A program made the position numbers and the translations under genes. Source: Comamonadaceae bacterium (GTDB lineage Bacteria > Pseudomonadota > Gammaproteobacteria > Burkholderiales > Burkholderiaceae_C). Taken from it: DNA of 13,657 bases. The notes beneath the pieces were generated by a model. The model made no database searches, was not told the origin of the DNA, and saw only the letters and a program-made list of their open reading frames with translations. Where the stretch lies: the NCBI GenBank assembly GCA_947374105.1, contig CANCAO010000013.1, forward strand, positions 1 through 13,657, in the 5' to 3' direction. Positions within the stretch are counted from its first letter, which is position 1. The number at the start of each line of letters is the position of its first letter. This document shows positions 1 to 6,059 of this stretch, one piece after another.

Positions 1-222
1 GCCGCCATCACACGCTATCAATCACGCAGTACACCGATTCGCGCTGTTATGTTGGAGCGTCTAGGCCCCAACGTCTGGCACGACACGCCCGCAGCCGCCA
101 TGGCCACGCTGGAAGAGCTTGAAGAAACTGCCAAGCTGTGGTTCTTAAGTCAGCATCAGCCTGCGGCTTTGTCTGCTAATGGGATCGAAGAGTTGCGTCA
201 GAGCTTTAATGCGCATTGGTAG
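1..222 (+). CDS. Class II aldolase/adducin family protein, OtnC-like (3' part only)
   Basis: Only the C-terminal 73 residues are inside the window; the gene starts upstream. The stretch TPIRAVMLERLGPNVW followed by ATLEELEETAKLW and a tail ending IEELRQSFNAHW resembles the C-terminal end of class II aldolases, closest by eye to 3-oxo-tetronate 4-phosphate decarboxylases (OtnC). Those enzymes decarboxylate a 3-oxo-tetronate phosphate to a triose phosphate in four-carbon acid sugar catabolism and use a divalent metal held by three histidines. One of these normally lies in an [N/R/H]HG motif; here the equivalent tripeptide reads RLG (residue 21 of the visible part is Leu). If the alignment is right, a metal ligand is missing. 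It is unrelated in function to rplS downstream, from which it is separated by its own stop and a fresh promoter. The family assignment is fairly good; the substrate is an inference. Confidence 0.68.
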   Translation, partial: AAITRYQSRSTPIRAVMLERLGPNVWHDTPAAAMATLEELEETAKLWFLSQHQPAALSANGIEELRQSFNAHW

Positions 223-343
223 GGTGGCAGAGCTGGGATATAAACAGTAACTCGAATCACTCTTTCGCTATCTAGCACCGCCGCTGCGAACACCGATCTG
301 TTACGGTCAAATTCTTCCAATCGCGCACATTAAAGTAGGTGAG

Positions 344-372
344 TTATTGATTCACGGTGTTTTAGTTATAAT
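344..372 (+). promoter_or_regulatory. Probable sigma70 promoter and leader for rplS
   Basis: A perfect TATAAT lies at 367-372. The hexamer TTATTG (344-349) is 17 bp upstream but is a poor -35; TTGATT (347-352) matches better but leaves only 14 bp. Transcription would start near 379, giving an rplS leader of about 100 nt. The leader contains a small hairpin (GTGTC 437-441, GACAC 447-451) and ends in the Shine-Dalgarno GAGGAAA (471-477) just before the rplS ATG. It is the best promoter-like sequence I could find in the window by eye. Confidence 0.6.
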
Positions 373-480
373 CAAAGGCTTTTCGATCCTCTGTGCGGCC
401 GTTTGTCCTTGGTTAACTTTAAGGTTTCAAACATTTGTGTCATTCCGACACTGGCGCGAACATGATCACGTGAGGAAAAT

Positions 481-855
481 ATGAACCTGATCCAAATCCT
501 TGAGCAAGAAGAAATTGCTCGTCTCGGCAAAAAAATCCCCGCATTTGCTCCTGGCGACACGGTCATCGTGAGCGTCAACGTGGTTGAAGGCACACGCAAG
601 CGTGTGCAGGCTTATGAAGGCGTCGTGATTGCCAAGCGCAACCGTGGTCTTAACAGCGGCTTCATCGTTCGCAAAATCTCCAGCGGCGAAGGCGTCGAGC
701 GTACTTTCCAGACCTACAGCCCACTGATCGCTGGCATTGAAGTCAAGCGCCGTGGTGACGTGCGTCGTGCCAAGTTGTACTACCTGCGTGATCGCAGCGG
801 CAAGTCGGCCCGTATCAAGGAAAAACTGCCCAATAGGGCTGCATCCGCCGCGTAA
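481..855 (+). CDS. rplS: 50S ribosomal protein L19
   Basis: L19 sits at the interface of the large and small ribosomal subunits. The 124-residue product has the usual length and the family core: the N-terminal [12 protein letters not shown], then [13 protein letters not shown], the conserved [16 protein letters not shown], the region [11 protein letters not shown], and the basic end [21 protein letters not shown]. The ATG has a good GAGGAAA Shine-Dalgarno about 6 nt upstream. A hairpin terminator follows directly. In most proteobacteria rplS is the last gene of rpsP-rimM-trmD-rplS; here the preceding gene is a class II aldolase and rplS appears to have its own promoter, so it would be transcribed alone or with the aldolase. 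Identification is secure. Confidence 0.98.
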   Translation: MNLIQILEQEEIARLGKKIPAFAPGDTVIVSVNVVEGTRKRVQAYEGVVIAKRNRGLNSGFIVRKISSGEGVERTFQTYSPLIAGIEVKRRGDVRRAKLYYLRDRSGKSARIKEKLPNRAASAA

Positions 856-872
856 GCTCGGTTGCCTGCCTG

Positions 873-910
873 AAGCCGCCCTGGTTTTACTAGTGGCGGC
901 TTTTTTGTTT
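873..910 (+). terminator. Rho-independent terminator of rplS
   Basis: Perfect 8-bp stem AAGCCGCC (873-880) / GGCGGCTT (895-902) with a 14-nt loop, running into a T-rich stretch (TTTTTTGTTTTT, 901-912). It starts 17 nt after the rplS stop, as expected for an intrinsic terminator. The Nudix gene that follows must rely on read-through or its own start signals. Confidence 0.88.
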
Positions 911-943
911 TTAACGCGTAGATGATTTGCAGCAGGCGGCTTC

Positions 944-1645
944 GTGATTTCCGTCAAACCCTTCACCCCGTTGTCTAAGTTACCCAATTTCGATCCTGTC
1001 ACTTTCCCCGTGCTAGGGGTGGACGGGCATTTGCCTGCGGTTGAACTCATGCATTTGCAACCAGGTGCACTGCGACGCCGATTCTTGGCACCCCCTGCAT
1101 GGACGCCGGAGATCGTGGCAGAGCCGCGCTTTACCCAAAGGCAGATGCGTCAGGCGGCCGTGCTCATCCCCATCGTCGAGCGTGAGTACCCCACGGTCTT
1201 GTTGACCCAGCGCACCCACCATTTGTCCAATCACGCGGGTCAAATTGCCTTCCCTGGGGGTAAGGTGGATGACACAGATGCTGACGCCATCATGGCTGCT
1301 TTACGTGAGGCGCAGGAGGAGGTGGGTTTGGCTGCGGACTTCATTCAGGTGCTGGGGACGTTGCCCATCTACACCACGGGCAGTGCATTCAACATCACGC
1401 CCGTTGTGGCGTTGATCACACCGGGCTTCAAGCTGCAGCCCAACACGGGCGAAGTGGCCGATGTGTTCGAGGTACCACTCGATTTTTTGATGAACCCGGC
1501 TCACCATCACAGGCATACCTTGACGGCTGAAGGCATGCGGCGCGACTGGTTTTCTATGCCCTATCAGGATGCACAAACCGAGCGCTTCATCTGGGGGGCT
1601 ACGGCTGGCATGTTGCGTAATTTCTACCGCTTTCTGATCGCCTGA
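944..1645 (+). CDS. nudL: CoA pyrophosphatase, Nudix family (NudL/YeaB-like)
   Basis: Nudix hydrolases of this subfamily cleave coenzyme A or oxidised CoA to 4'-phosphopantetheine and 3',5'-ADP. The 233-residue protein has the CoA-specific signature before the Nudix box (VLLTQRTHHLSNHAGQIAFP, residues 85-104), then GGKVDDTDAD and the catalytic helix ALREAQEEVGL (about 119-129), whose REAQEE glutamates bind the metal. The spacing inside the box differs from the textbook G-x5-E-x7-REUXEE, which is usual for this subfamily. The start is GTG: the residues LPNFDPVTFPVLGVDGHLPA look like the normal N-terminus, and the next ATG (about 1049) would remove them. The Shine-Dalgarno is weak. It lies 22 bp before the CbiB-like gene and is probably co-transcribed with it. 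Confidence 0.9.
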   Translation: MISVKPFTPLSKLPNFDPVTFPVLGVDGHLPAVELMHLQPGALRRRFLAPPAWTPEIVAEPRFTQRQMRQAAVLIPIVEREYPTVLLTQRTHHLSNHAGQIAFPGGKVDDTDADAIMAALREAQEEVGLAADFIQVLGTLPIYTTGSAFNITPVVALITPGFKLQPNTGEVADVFEVPLDFLMNPAHHHRHTLTAEGMRRDWFSMPYQDAQTERFIWGATAGMLRNFYRFLIA

Positions 1646-1667
1646 GTCGGGCCGCTATGATGGTGGT

Positions 1668-2618
1668 ATGAGCTTTTTTGCCCTCCTTCTTGCCCTGCTT
1701 TTGGAACAAGCCCGCCCCTTGGCGAGTGGCAATTTCGTGCACACCCGCATGCGGGCTTGGGTACGTTGGGTGATTCGCAATTTTGATGCGGGGGAAAAAC
1801 CCCACAGCTGGCTGGCTTGGGGCATGGCCGTTGGCATGCCCACGGTTGTGGCTTTGGTCTTGCACTGGGTGCTGCTGGCGCAATGGGGCTGGTTTGCCGC
1901 CATGGTCTGGAACGTGGCGGTGCTCTACCTGACCTTAGGTTTTCGGCAATTCAGCCATCACTTCACTGATATCCGGGAGGCGTTGGAGGCAGGCGATGAA
2001 GCGCAGGCGCGCAAGTTACTGGCCGAGTGGCAGCAAATTGACGCGAGTGAATTGCCGCGCCGGGAGATCATCCGCCAGGTGATTGAGTACTCGGTTGTTT
2101 CGGCCCACCGCCATGTGTTTGGTGTGCTGAGCTGGTTCTCCGTTCTGGCCGCCTTCGGTTTGGGCCCGGCCGGGGCGGTGATGTACCGGCTGTCTGAATT
2201 TGTGAGCCGTTATTGGCGCTATATGGCCAGCCAACCGGGTCAACCGGTGAGTGGGTTGACACAAGATGTTGCAGATCGGGCCTGGGCACGGGTGGACTGG
2301 TTACCGGCCCGCATTACAGCAACGGGGTTTGCGGTTGTGGGCAGTTTTGAAGATGCGATTGACGGCTGGCGCTTGTATGAATCACAAGCGTCGGCCAGTA
2401 ATGATGGTGTCATTTTGGCCGCGACCGCAGGGGCTGTGGATGTCAATTTGGGCGAAACGTTGGTGGCCTCTTCGACACCCGTTGAAGAGGCTGCGTCAGC
2501 GGTCCGCCCCGAACCTGAACTGGCGCATCTGGCCAGCGTCGTGGGCCTGGTCTGGCGCTCTGTAGTGATGTGGATGGTGTTGCTGGCCTTGCTCACCTTG
2601 GCTCGTTTGCTGGGGTGA
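1668..2618 (+). CDS. CobD/CbiB-family (AmpE-like) integral membrane protein
   Basis: A 316-residue inner-membrane protein. Hydrophobic segments are visible at about 1-12, 50-90 (probably two helices), 150-172 and 290-315, with a soluble stretch at about 95-145 (HHFTDIREALEAGDEAQARKLL). The fold resembles CbiB/CobD, the adenosylcobinamide-phosphate synthase of cobalamin biosynthesis, and E. coli AmpE: note FRQFSHHFTDI, LPRREIIRQVIEYS and the VDWLPARITATGFAVVG region. No cobalamin genes are nearby and the classical CbiB N-terminus is not obvious, so I would not call it a cobinamide synthase. In Burkholderiales this gene is commonly found between the Nudix gene and rsgA, as I recall it. The start ATG is preceded by GATGGTGG. 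It converges with rsgA with a 63-bp gap in which I see no convincing terminator. Function unknown. Confidence 0.8.
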   Translation: MSFFALLLALLLEQARPLASGNFVHTRMRAWVRWVIRNFDAGEKPHSWLAWGMAVGMPTVVALVLHWVLLAQWGWFAAMVWNVAVLYLTLGFRQFSHHFTDIREALEAGDEAQARKLLAEWQQIDASELPRREIIRQVIEYSVVSAHRHVFGVLSWFSVLAAFGLGPAGAVMYRLSEFVSRYWRYMASQPGQPVSGLTQDVADRAWARVDWLPARITATGFAVVGSFEDAIDGWRLYESQASASNDGVILAATAGAVDVNLGETLVASSTPVEEAASAVRPEPELAHLASVVGLVWRSVVMWMVLLALLTLARLLG

Positions 2619-2681
2619 TCCCTGAAACCTTGCGGGACAGTCCGTAGCTACGCGCAGCGAGCCAGCTCTTTCCTCAACTGA

Positions 2682-3629
2682 TTAGTAACGGATTTGCGAT
2701 AATTCTGCAAACAAGTCGCTATAAATCTTATAGCGCGTTACGCTAATATTCAAAGGGCTAGCGTCTGATTTGGCTTCAGACATAACGCCGCAGCCGGGTT
2801 CATGCAGATGCGTGCAGTTGTAGAAGCGGCAGTTCTTGATCCAGGGTTTCAAGTCGGGCATCAAGTTGGCCAAGTGCATGGGGTCTATGTGCTGGAGCCC
2901 AAATTCTTGAAAACCGGGGGAGTCGATCAAGGCCATTGTTCTGGCGTTGTCTGTCCAATACCAGTTGGTGCTGGTGGTGGTGTGTTTGCCCGAATTCAGT
3001 GCGGTTGAAATCTCACCCGTGACTACCTGCGCGCCCGGCACCAACAGGTTGATTAGGGTGCTTTTGCCAGAGCCGGAGGGCCCCAGCACCAGCGTCGTCT
3101 TGCCCGCCAGCTTCTCGTTCAATACCTGCACCGATGCGGCTGCGTCATCGCCAGAGGCTTGCGTCTTGAGGCACAGCGGCAGCACGGTATATCCCATGCG
3201 CCGGTAGGGGGCCAGTCGCTCCCAGGCCCGGGTAAACATCTCGCCCAGGTCACTCTTGTTTAACGCAATCACCGGTGTGATGCCTTCAGCCTCGGCGGCG
3301 ATAAGTGCGCGGGTGAGTTGACTCTCCGAAAACACAGGGTCGGCGGCAATCAGGATCAGCACCTGATCCAGATTGGCGGCGAAGGACTTGGTGCGAATTT
3401 CGTCCTGGCGGTAAAACAAGTTGCGCCGGGGTTCGACTTTCTCAATCGTGCCTTCATCGGTCGTGGCCTGCCACAGCACGCGGTCGCCCACCACACACTG
3501 GCTTTTCTTGCCACGCGGGTGGCAGATCAGCCGCTGCCCCTCGGGGGTTTCCACCATGACGTGGCGGCCATGACCTGCCACCACCAAGCCCTGCTTTAGC
3601 ACTTGCGCCGGTGTTTTATGCGTACTCAA
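2682..3629 (-). CDS. rsgA: Small ribosomal subunit biogenesis GTPase RsgA
   Basis: RsgA (YjeQ/EngC) is a circularly permuted GTPase that checks late 30S assembly and releases RbfA. The 315-residue protein shows an N-terminal OB-fold (about 10-65), then the permuted G motifs in the expected order: G4 NKSD (124-127), G1 GPSGSGKS (183-190), the switch I region GKHTTT (214-219) and G3 DSPGF (236-240). The C-terminal zinc finger follows as C267-x4-C272-x-H274-x5-C280. All key residues are present and the length is normal. The start codon is TTG, supported by an AAGGA Shine-Dalgarno 6 nt upstream that overlaps the phhB stop. It is the last gene of the M48 protease-phhB-rsgA unit. Confidence 0.96.
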   Translation of the reverse strand: MSTHKTPAQVLKQGLVVAGHGRHVMVETPEGQRLICHPRGKKSQCVVGDRVLWQATTDEGTIEKVEPRRNLFYRQDEIRTKSFAANLDQVLILIAADPVFSESQLTRALIAAEAEGITPVIALNKSDLGEMFTRAWERLAPYRRMGYTVLPLCLKTQASGDDAAASVQVLNEKLAGKTTLVLGPSGSGKSTLINLLVPGAQVVTGEISTALNSGKHTTTSTNWYWTDNARTMALIDSPGFQEFGLQHIDPMHLANLMPDLKPWIKNCRFYNCTHLHEPGCGVMSEAKSDASPLNISVTRYKIYSDLFAELSQIRY

Positions 3630-3635
3630 ACCGCG

Positions 3636-3640
3636 TCCTT
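3636..3640 (-). promoter_or_regulatory. Shine-Dalgarno deciding the TTG start of rsgA
   Basis: On the - strand the phhB stop and the rsgA ribosome binding site are fused (TAAGGA), followed by six bases and then TTG. This supports the non-ATG start and suggests translational coupling of rsgA to phhB. Confidence 0.6.
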
Positions 3641-3950
3641 AAGCTAACAGGGCATCAAGCCGTGCCGCACAGTCAAAATCGCGCACAGAAAGGCTGCTCA
3701 CATCGTGCGTGTTGTAGCGCACCACACAGCGGTTGTAGTGCACCGTTAGCATGGGGTGATGGTCTTGCCGGTGTGCGATGAAAGCGACCGCATTCACGAA
3801 CGCGATGGTCTCGTAGTAGTTGGCAAATGAGTAGGTTTTTTCGATGGCCAGGTCAGCACCGTCGCCATTCAGAGTCCAACCTTCGAGCTTGGACAGGCTG
3901 GTGACGATCTCCGTTGCGCTCAGCGCCCGGCGGGTTGGGGCGGTGCTCAT
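3639..3950 (-). CDS. phhB: Pterin-4-alpha-carbinolamine dehydratase
   Basis: The family dehydrates 4a-hydroxytetrahydrobiopterin, regenerating the pterin cofactor after aromatic amino acid hydroxylation; many bacterial copies lie away from phhA. The 103-residue product has the family layout: an N-terminal helix region (LSATEIVTSLSKLEGW), then the FANYYETIAFVNAVAFIAHR helix and the active site H64-H65-P66 with the later His in NTHD (H82), followed by LSVRDFDCAARLDAL. The three catalytic histidines are present. The ATG overlaps the stop of the protease gene by 4 nt (ATGA), indicating translational coupling. No phenylalanine hydroxylase gene is in view, so a role in general pterin detoxification is only an inference. 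Confidence 0.92.
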   Translation of the reverse strand: MSTAPTRRALSATEIVTSLSKLEGWTLNGDGADLAIEKTYSFANYYETIAFVNAVAFIAHRQDHHPMLTVHYNRCVVRYNTHDVSSLSVRDFDCAARLDALLA

Positions 3951-5221
3951 GGGGCCATCCGTGCCAAACGCTCAGACGCAGGCGGATGCGAGTAATAAAA
4001 CTTCACATAAATCGGGTCGGGCGTCAGCGTGGAGGCGTTGTCCTCATAAAGCTTGAGCAGCGCGCTGCTCAGGTCGTTGCCACTGGTTTGCGCCACCGCG
4101 TAGGCATCGGCTTCAAACTCATGCTTGCGCGAGACCCTGGCCGACAGCGGCGCGATAAAGAAGCTGAAGATCGGAGACACCATCAAAAAAAGCAGCAAGG
4201 CCAGCGCGTCGTTGGGCGCGTTCAACTGCGGGGTCACACCCAGACCGGTATAGAACCAAATCTGCGTTGCCAGCCAGCCCAGCAGGGCAAAGCCCAGCAG
4301 ACTCAAGGCAAACAGGCTGACGATGCGTTTGATGATGTGTTTGTGCTTGAAGTGGCCGAGTTCATGCGCCAGCACGGCGTCTACCTCACCGGGGCTCAGC
4401 TTGCTCAGCAGCGTGTCAAAAAACACCACCCGCTTGGCAGCACCAAAGCCCGTGAAATAGGCGTTGGCATGGGCGCTGCGCTTGCTGCCATCCATCACAA
4501 ACAGACCCTTGGCGGCAAAGCCGCAGCGTTGCATTAACGCAGTGACGCGGGCCTTGAGCGACTCGTCTTCCAGCGGCTTGAACTTATTGAACAGCGGGGC
4601 GATGAAGGTCGGGTAAACCATCAACAGCAGCAGGTTAAAACCCATCCAAATGCCCCAAGCCCACAGCCACCACCAAGCGCCCGTCGCGCCCATCACCCAA
4701 AGGATCAGGGCCACAATCGGCAAGCCAATCAGCACGCCCACCACGCTGGACTTGAGCAGGTCTACCAGCCACAGCTTGAACGTCATCTTGTTGAAGCCAA
4801 AGCGCTCTTCAATCACAAAGGTTTGGTACAGGGTGATGGGCAGCTCAATCAAGCCGCCAATCAGGGTGAAGGCTGCGATCAAGGCCAGTTGTTGCGTCAT
4901 GCCCGTGCCCAGCCAGGCCAGCAGCATTTGGTTTAAAGCGTCTAGGCCACCCAGCAGCGTCCATCCGATCAAGATGACCGTGCCCAGTATCAATTCCAGC
5001 AGGCCAAAACGGGCCTTGACCAGGGTGTAATCGGCGGCCTTTTGGTGGGCGGGCAGGGTGATGGTGCTGGCAAAGGCAGCAGGCACTGCATCGCGGTGCT
5101 GCGCCACATGCCTGATCTGGCGCGAGGCCAGCCAGAACTTCACCCCAAGACCGAGCAACAAGGCCAGTGCAAAAGTGAAGGTCAAAAGCAGCGAAGGGGA
5201 GAGCGGGGCGGGGTTAAGCAT
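3947..5221 (-). CDS. M48 family zinc metalloprotease, Ste24/CAAX-protease-like
   Basis: A membrane-embedded zinc endopeptidase of the Ste24 type, 424 residues from the chosen start. Hydrophobic segments lie at about 8-30, 73-92, 110-130, 158-178, 181-204, 300-322 and 340-360. The catalytic site is HELGH (286-290) in the segment [13 protein letters not shown]; the third zinc ligand should be E368 in EFEAD, with D372 nearby, and the C-terminal [14 protein letters not shown] is also typical. In bacteria such enzymes are thought to handle membrane-protein quality control; the substrate here is unknown. The reading frame is open to 5644, but the upstream part is antisense to orn and not protein-like. 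The ATG at 5221 puts a hydrophobic segment close to the N-terminus; an in-frame ATG at 5260 is the alternative. Neither has a clear Shine-Dalgarno. First gene of the unit with phhB and rsgA. Confidence 0.9.
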   Translation of the reverse strand: MLNPAPLSPSLLLTFTFALALLLGLGVKFWLASRQIRHVAQHRDAVPAAFASTITLPAHQKAADYTLVKARFGLLELILGTVILIGWTLLGGLDALNQMLLAWLGTGMTQQLALIAAFTLIGGLIELPITLYQTFVIEERFGFNKMTFKLWLVDLLKSSVVGVLIGLPIVALILWVMGATGAWWWLWAWGIWMGFNLLLLMVYPTFIAPLFNKFKPLEDESLKARVTALMQRCGFAAKGLFVMDGSKRSAHANAYFTGFGAAKRVVFFDTLLSKLSPGEVDAVLAHELGHFKHKHIIKRIVSLFALSLLGFALLGWLATQIWFYTGLGVTPQLNAPNDALALLLFLMVSPIFSFFIAPLSARVSRKHEFEADAYAVAQTSGNDLSSALLKLYEDNASTLTPDPIYVKFYYSHPPASERLARMAP

Positions 5222-5258
5222 AGGCAGGGAGTTTAGGCCATCGGTGACAATCCCGTGC

Positions 5259-5831
5259 ATGGCCGAATCCAATCCCCCACTCACCAAATCTGACCTCAAC
5301 CTCGTCTGGCTCGACTGCGAGATGACCGGGCTGAACCCCGAGAGCGAACGCATCATTGAAATTGCCGTTATTGTCACTGGCCCGCACCTGACGCCGCGCG
5401 TCGAAGGTCCGGTGCTCGTCATCCACCAGAGCGACGAGCTGCTGGGCAAGATGGACAAGTGGAACAAGGGCACGCACGGCAAAAGCGGCTTAATTGATAA
5501 GGTCAAAGCATCGACACTGACTGAGGCCGAAGCCGAAGCCCAGTTGCTCGCTTTCTTGAGCCAGTACGTTCCCAAAAGCACCACGCCGATGTGCGGTAAC
5601 AGCATCGGCCAGGATAGGCGCTTTCTGGCCAAGTACATGCCCAAGCTGGAGGCCTTCTTCCACTACCGCAACCTGGATGTCAGCACGCTCAAAGAGCTGG
5701 CCCGGCGCTGGCGGCCCGATGTTTTCAGTGGCTTCAAGAAGCAGCAAAAACACACGGCCCTGGCGGATGTCAATGAGTCGATTGAAGAGCTGAAGCACTA
5801 CCGGGAGCACTTCCTGAAATTGGCTGATTAG
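5259..5831 (+). CDS. orn: Oligoribonuclease
   Basis: Orn is a 3'-5' exoribonuclease that degrades 2-5-mers, mainly dinucleotides including pGpG from cyclic-di-GMP turnover, and is essential in many proteobacteria. The 190-residue protein has the complete DEDDh set: D19 and E21 in [10 protein letters not shown]119 in [11 protein letters not shown], and H165 with D170 in [12 protein letters not shown]. The region [16 protein letters not shown] is also typical of the family. The frame is open further upstream, but homology begins at this ATG. The start of the M48 protease gene is only 37 bp away on the other strand, so each gene's promoter must overlap its neighbour's coding region. Secure identification. 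Confidence 0.97.
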   Translation: MAESNPPLTKSDLNLVWLDCEMTGLNPESERIIEIAVIVTGPHLTPRVEGPVLVIHQSDELLGKMDKWNKGTHGKSGLIDKVKASTLTEAEAEAQLLAFLSQYVPKSTTPMCGNSIGQDRRFLAKYMPKLEAFFHYRNLDVSTLKELARRWRPDVFSGFKKQQKHTALADVNESIEELKHYREHFLKLAD

Positions 5832-5917
5832 GTAGAAACCCGAATCCATGCCATAATTCAGGGCTGCGCTGCATGGGCAACGCATTTTGTGCATCTCCCC
5901 TCACACACAGGATTTAC

Positions 5918-5945
5918 GGCATAACAAGGCATTACGCTTGTTGCC
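5918..5945 (+). repeat. Inverted repeat (hairpin) in helicase leader
   Basis: GGCATAACAAG (5918-5928) pairs with CTTGTTGCC (5937-5945) across an 8-nt loop, with a single bulged T: nine base pairs. No T-run follows on the + strand (AAAATAAG), so it is not an intrinsic terminator; RNA structure or an operator-like site is possible. Confidence 0.55.
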
Positions 5946-5990
5946 AAAATAAGTCCCCAGTACTGGCTCAATCGGTACAGGCTTCGTTTG

Positions 5991-6012
5991 ATGGTTGATG
6001 TTTTTTAACCAT
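5991..6012 (+). repeat. Inverted repeat ATGGTT/AACCAT in helicase leader
   Basis: Perfect 6-bp arms (5991-5996 and 6007-6012) around a 10-nt loop containing six Ts. It lies about 50 nt before the helicase start codon. Weak A/T-rich structure, possibly regulatory. Confidence 0.4.
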
Positions 6013-6059
6013 TGACGGAGCAGTCGCACAACCTGCGGCGCTCGCGTGTGAGTAAACAA

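Larger units (their letters stand above)
5832..6059 (+). other. Leader/intergenic region upstream of the DEAD-box helicase
   Basis: 228 bp without a convincing ORF. A weak -10-like CATAAT is at 5852-5857 with no good -35. Two inverted repeats are listed separately. A long leader would fit cold- or autoregulated RNA helicase genes, but the start of transcription cannot be fixed from sequence. Confidence 0.45.

Noticed and set aside
466..1050. 194-codon - strand frame opposite rplS and the start of the Nudix gene
   Set aside because: It crosses the rplS terminator and is antisense to an unmistakable L19.
2619..2681. Terminator between the convergent CbiB-like gene and rsgA
   Set aside because: Only short imperfect palindromes (GGACAGTCC, GAGCCAGCTC) without T-runs; not enough to call.
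5058..5258. N-terminal extension of orn
   Set aside because: Antisense to the M48 gene; the Orn family starts a few residues before [13 protein letters not shown].
5222..5644. N-terminal extension of the M48 protease (141 more residues)
   Set aside because: Antisense to the orn active-site region; the added residues are unlike the Ste24 family, which begins near the first membrane segment.
6012..6059. TTG start adding 16 residues to the helicase
   Set aside because: No ribosome binding site, and the first arm of the codon overlaps an inverted repeat; ATG 6060 is simpler.
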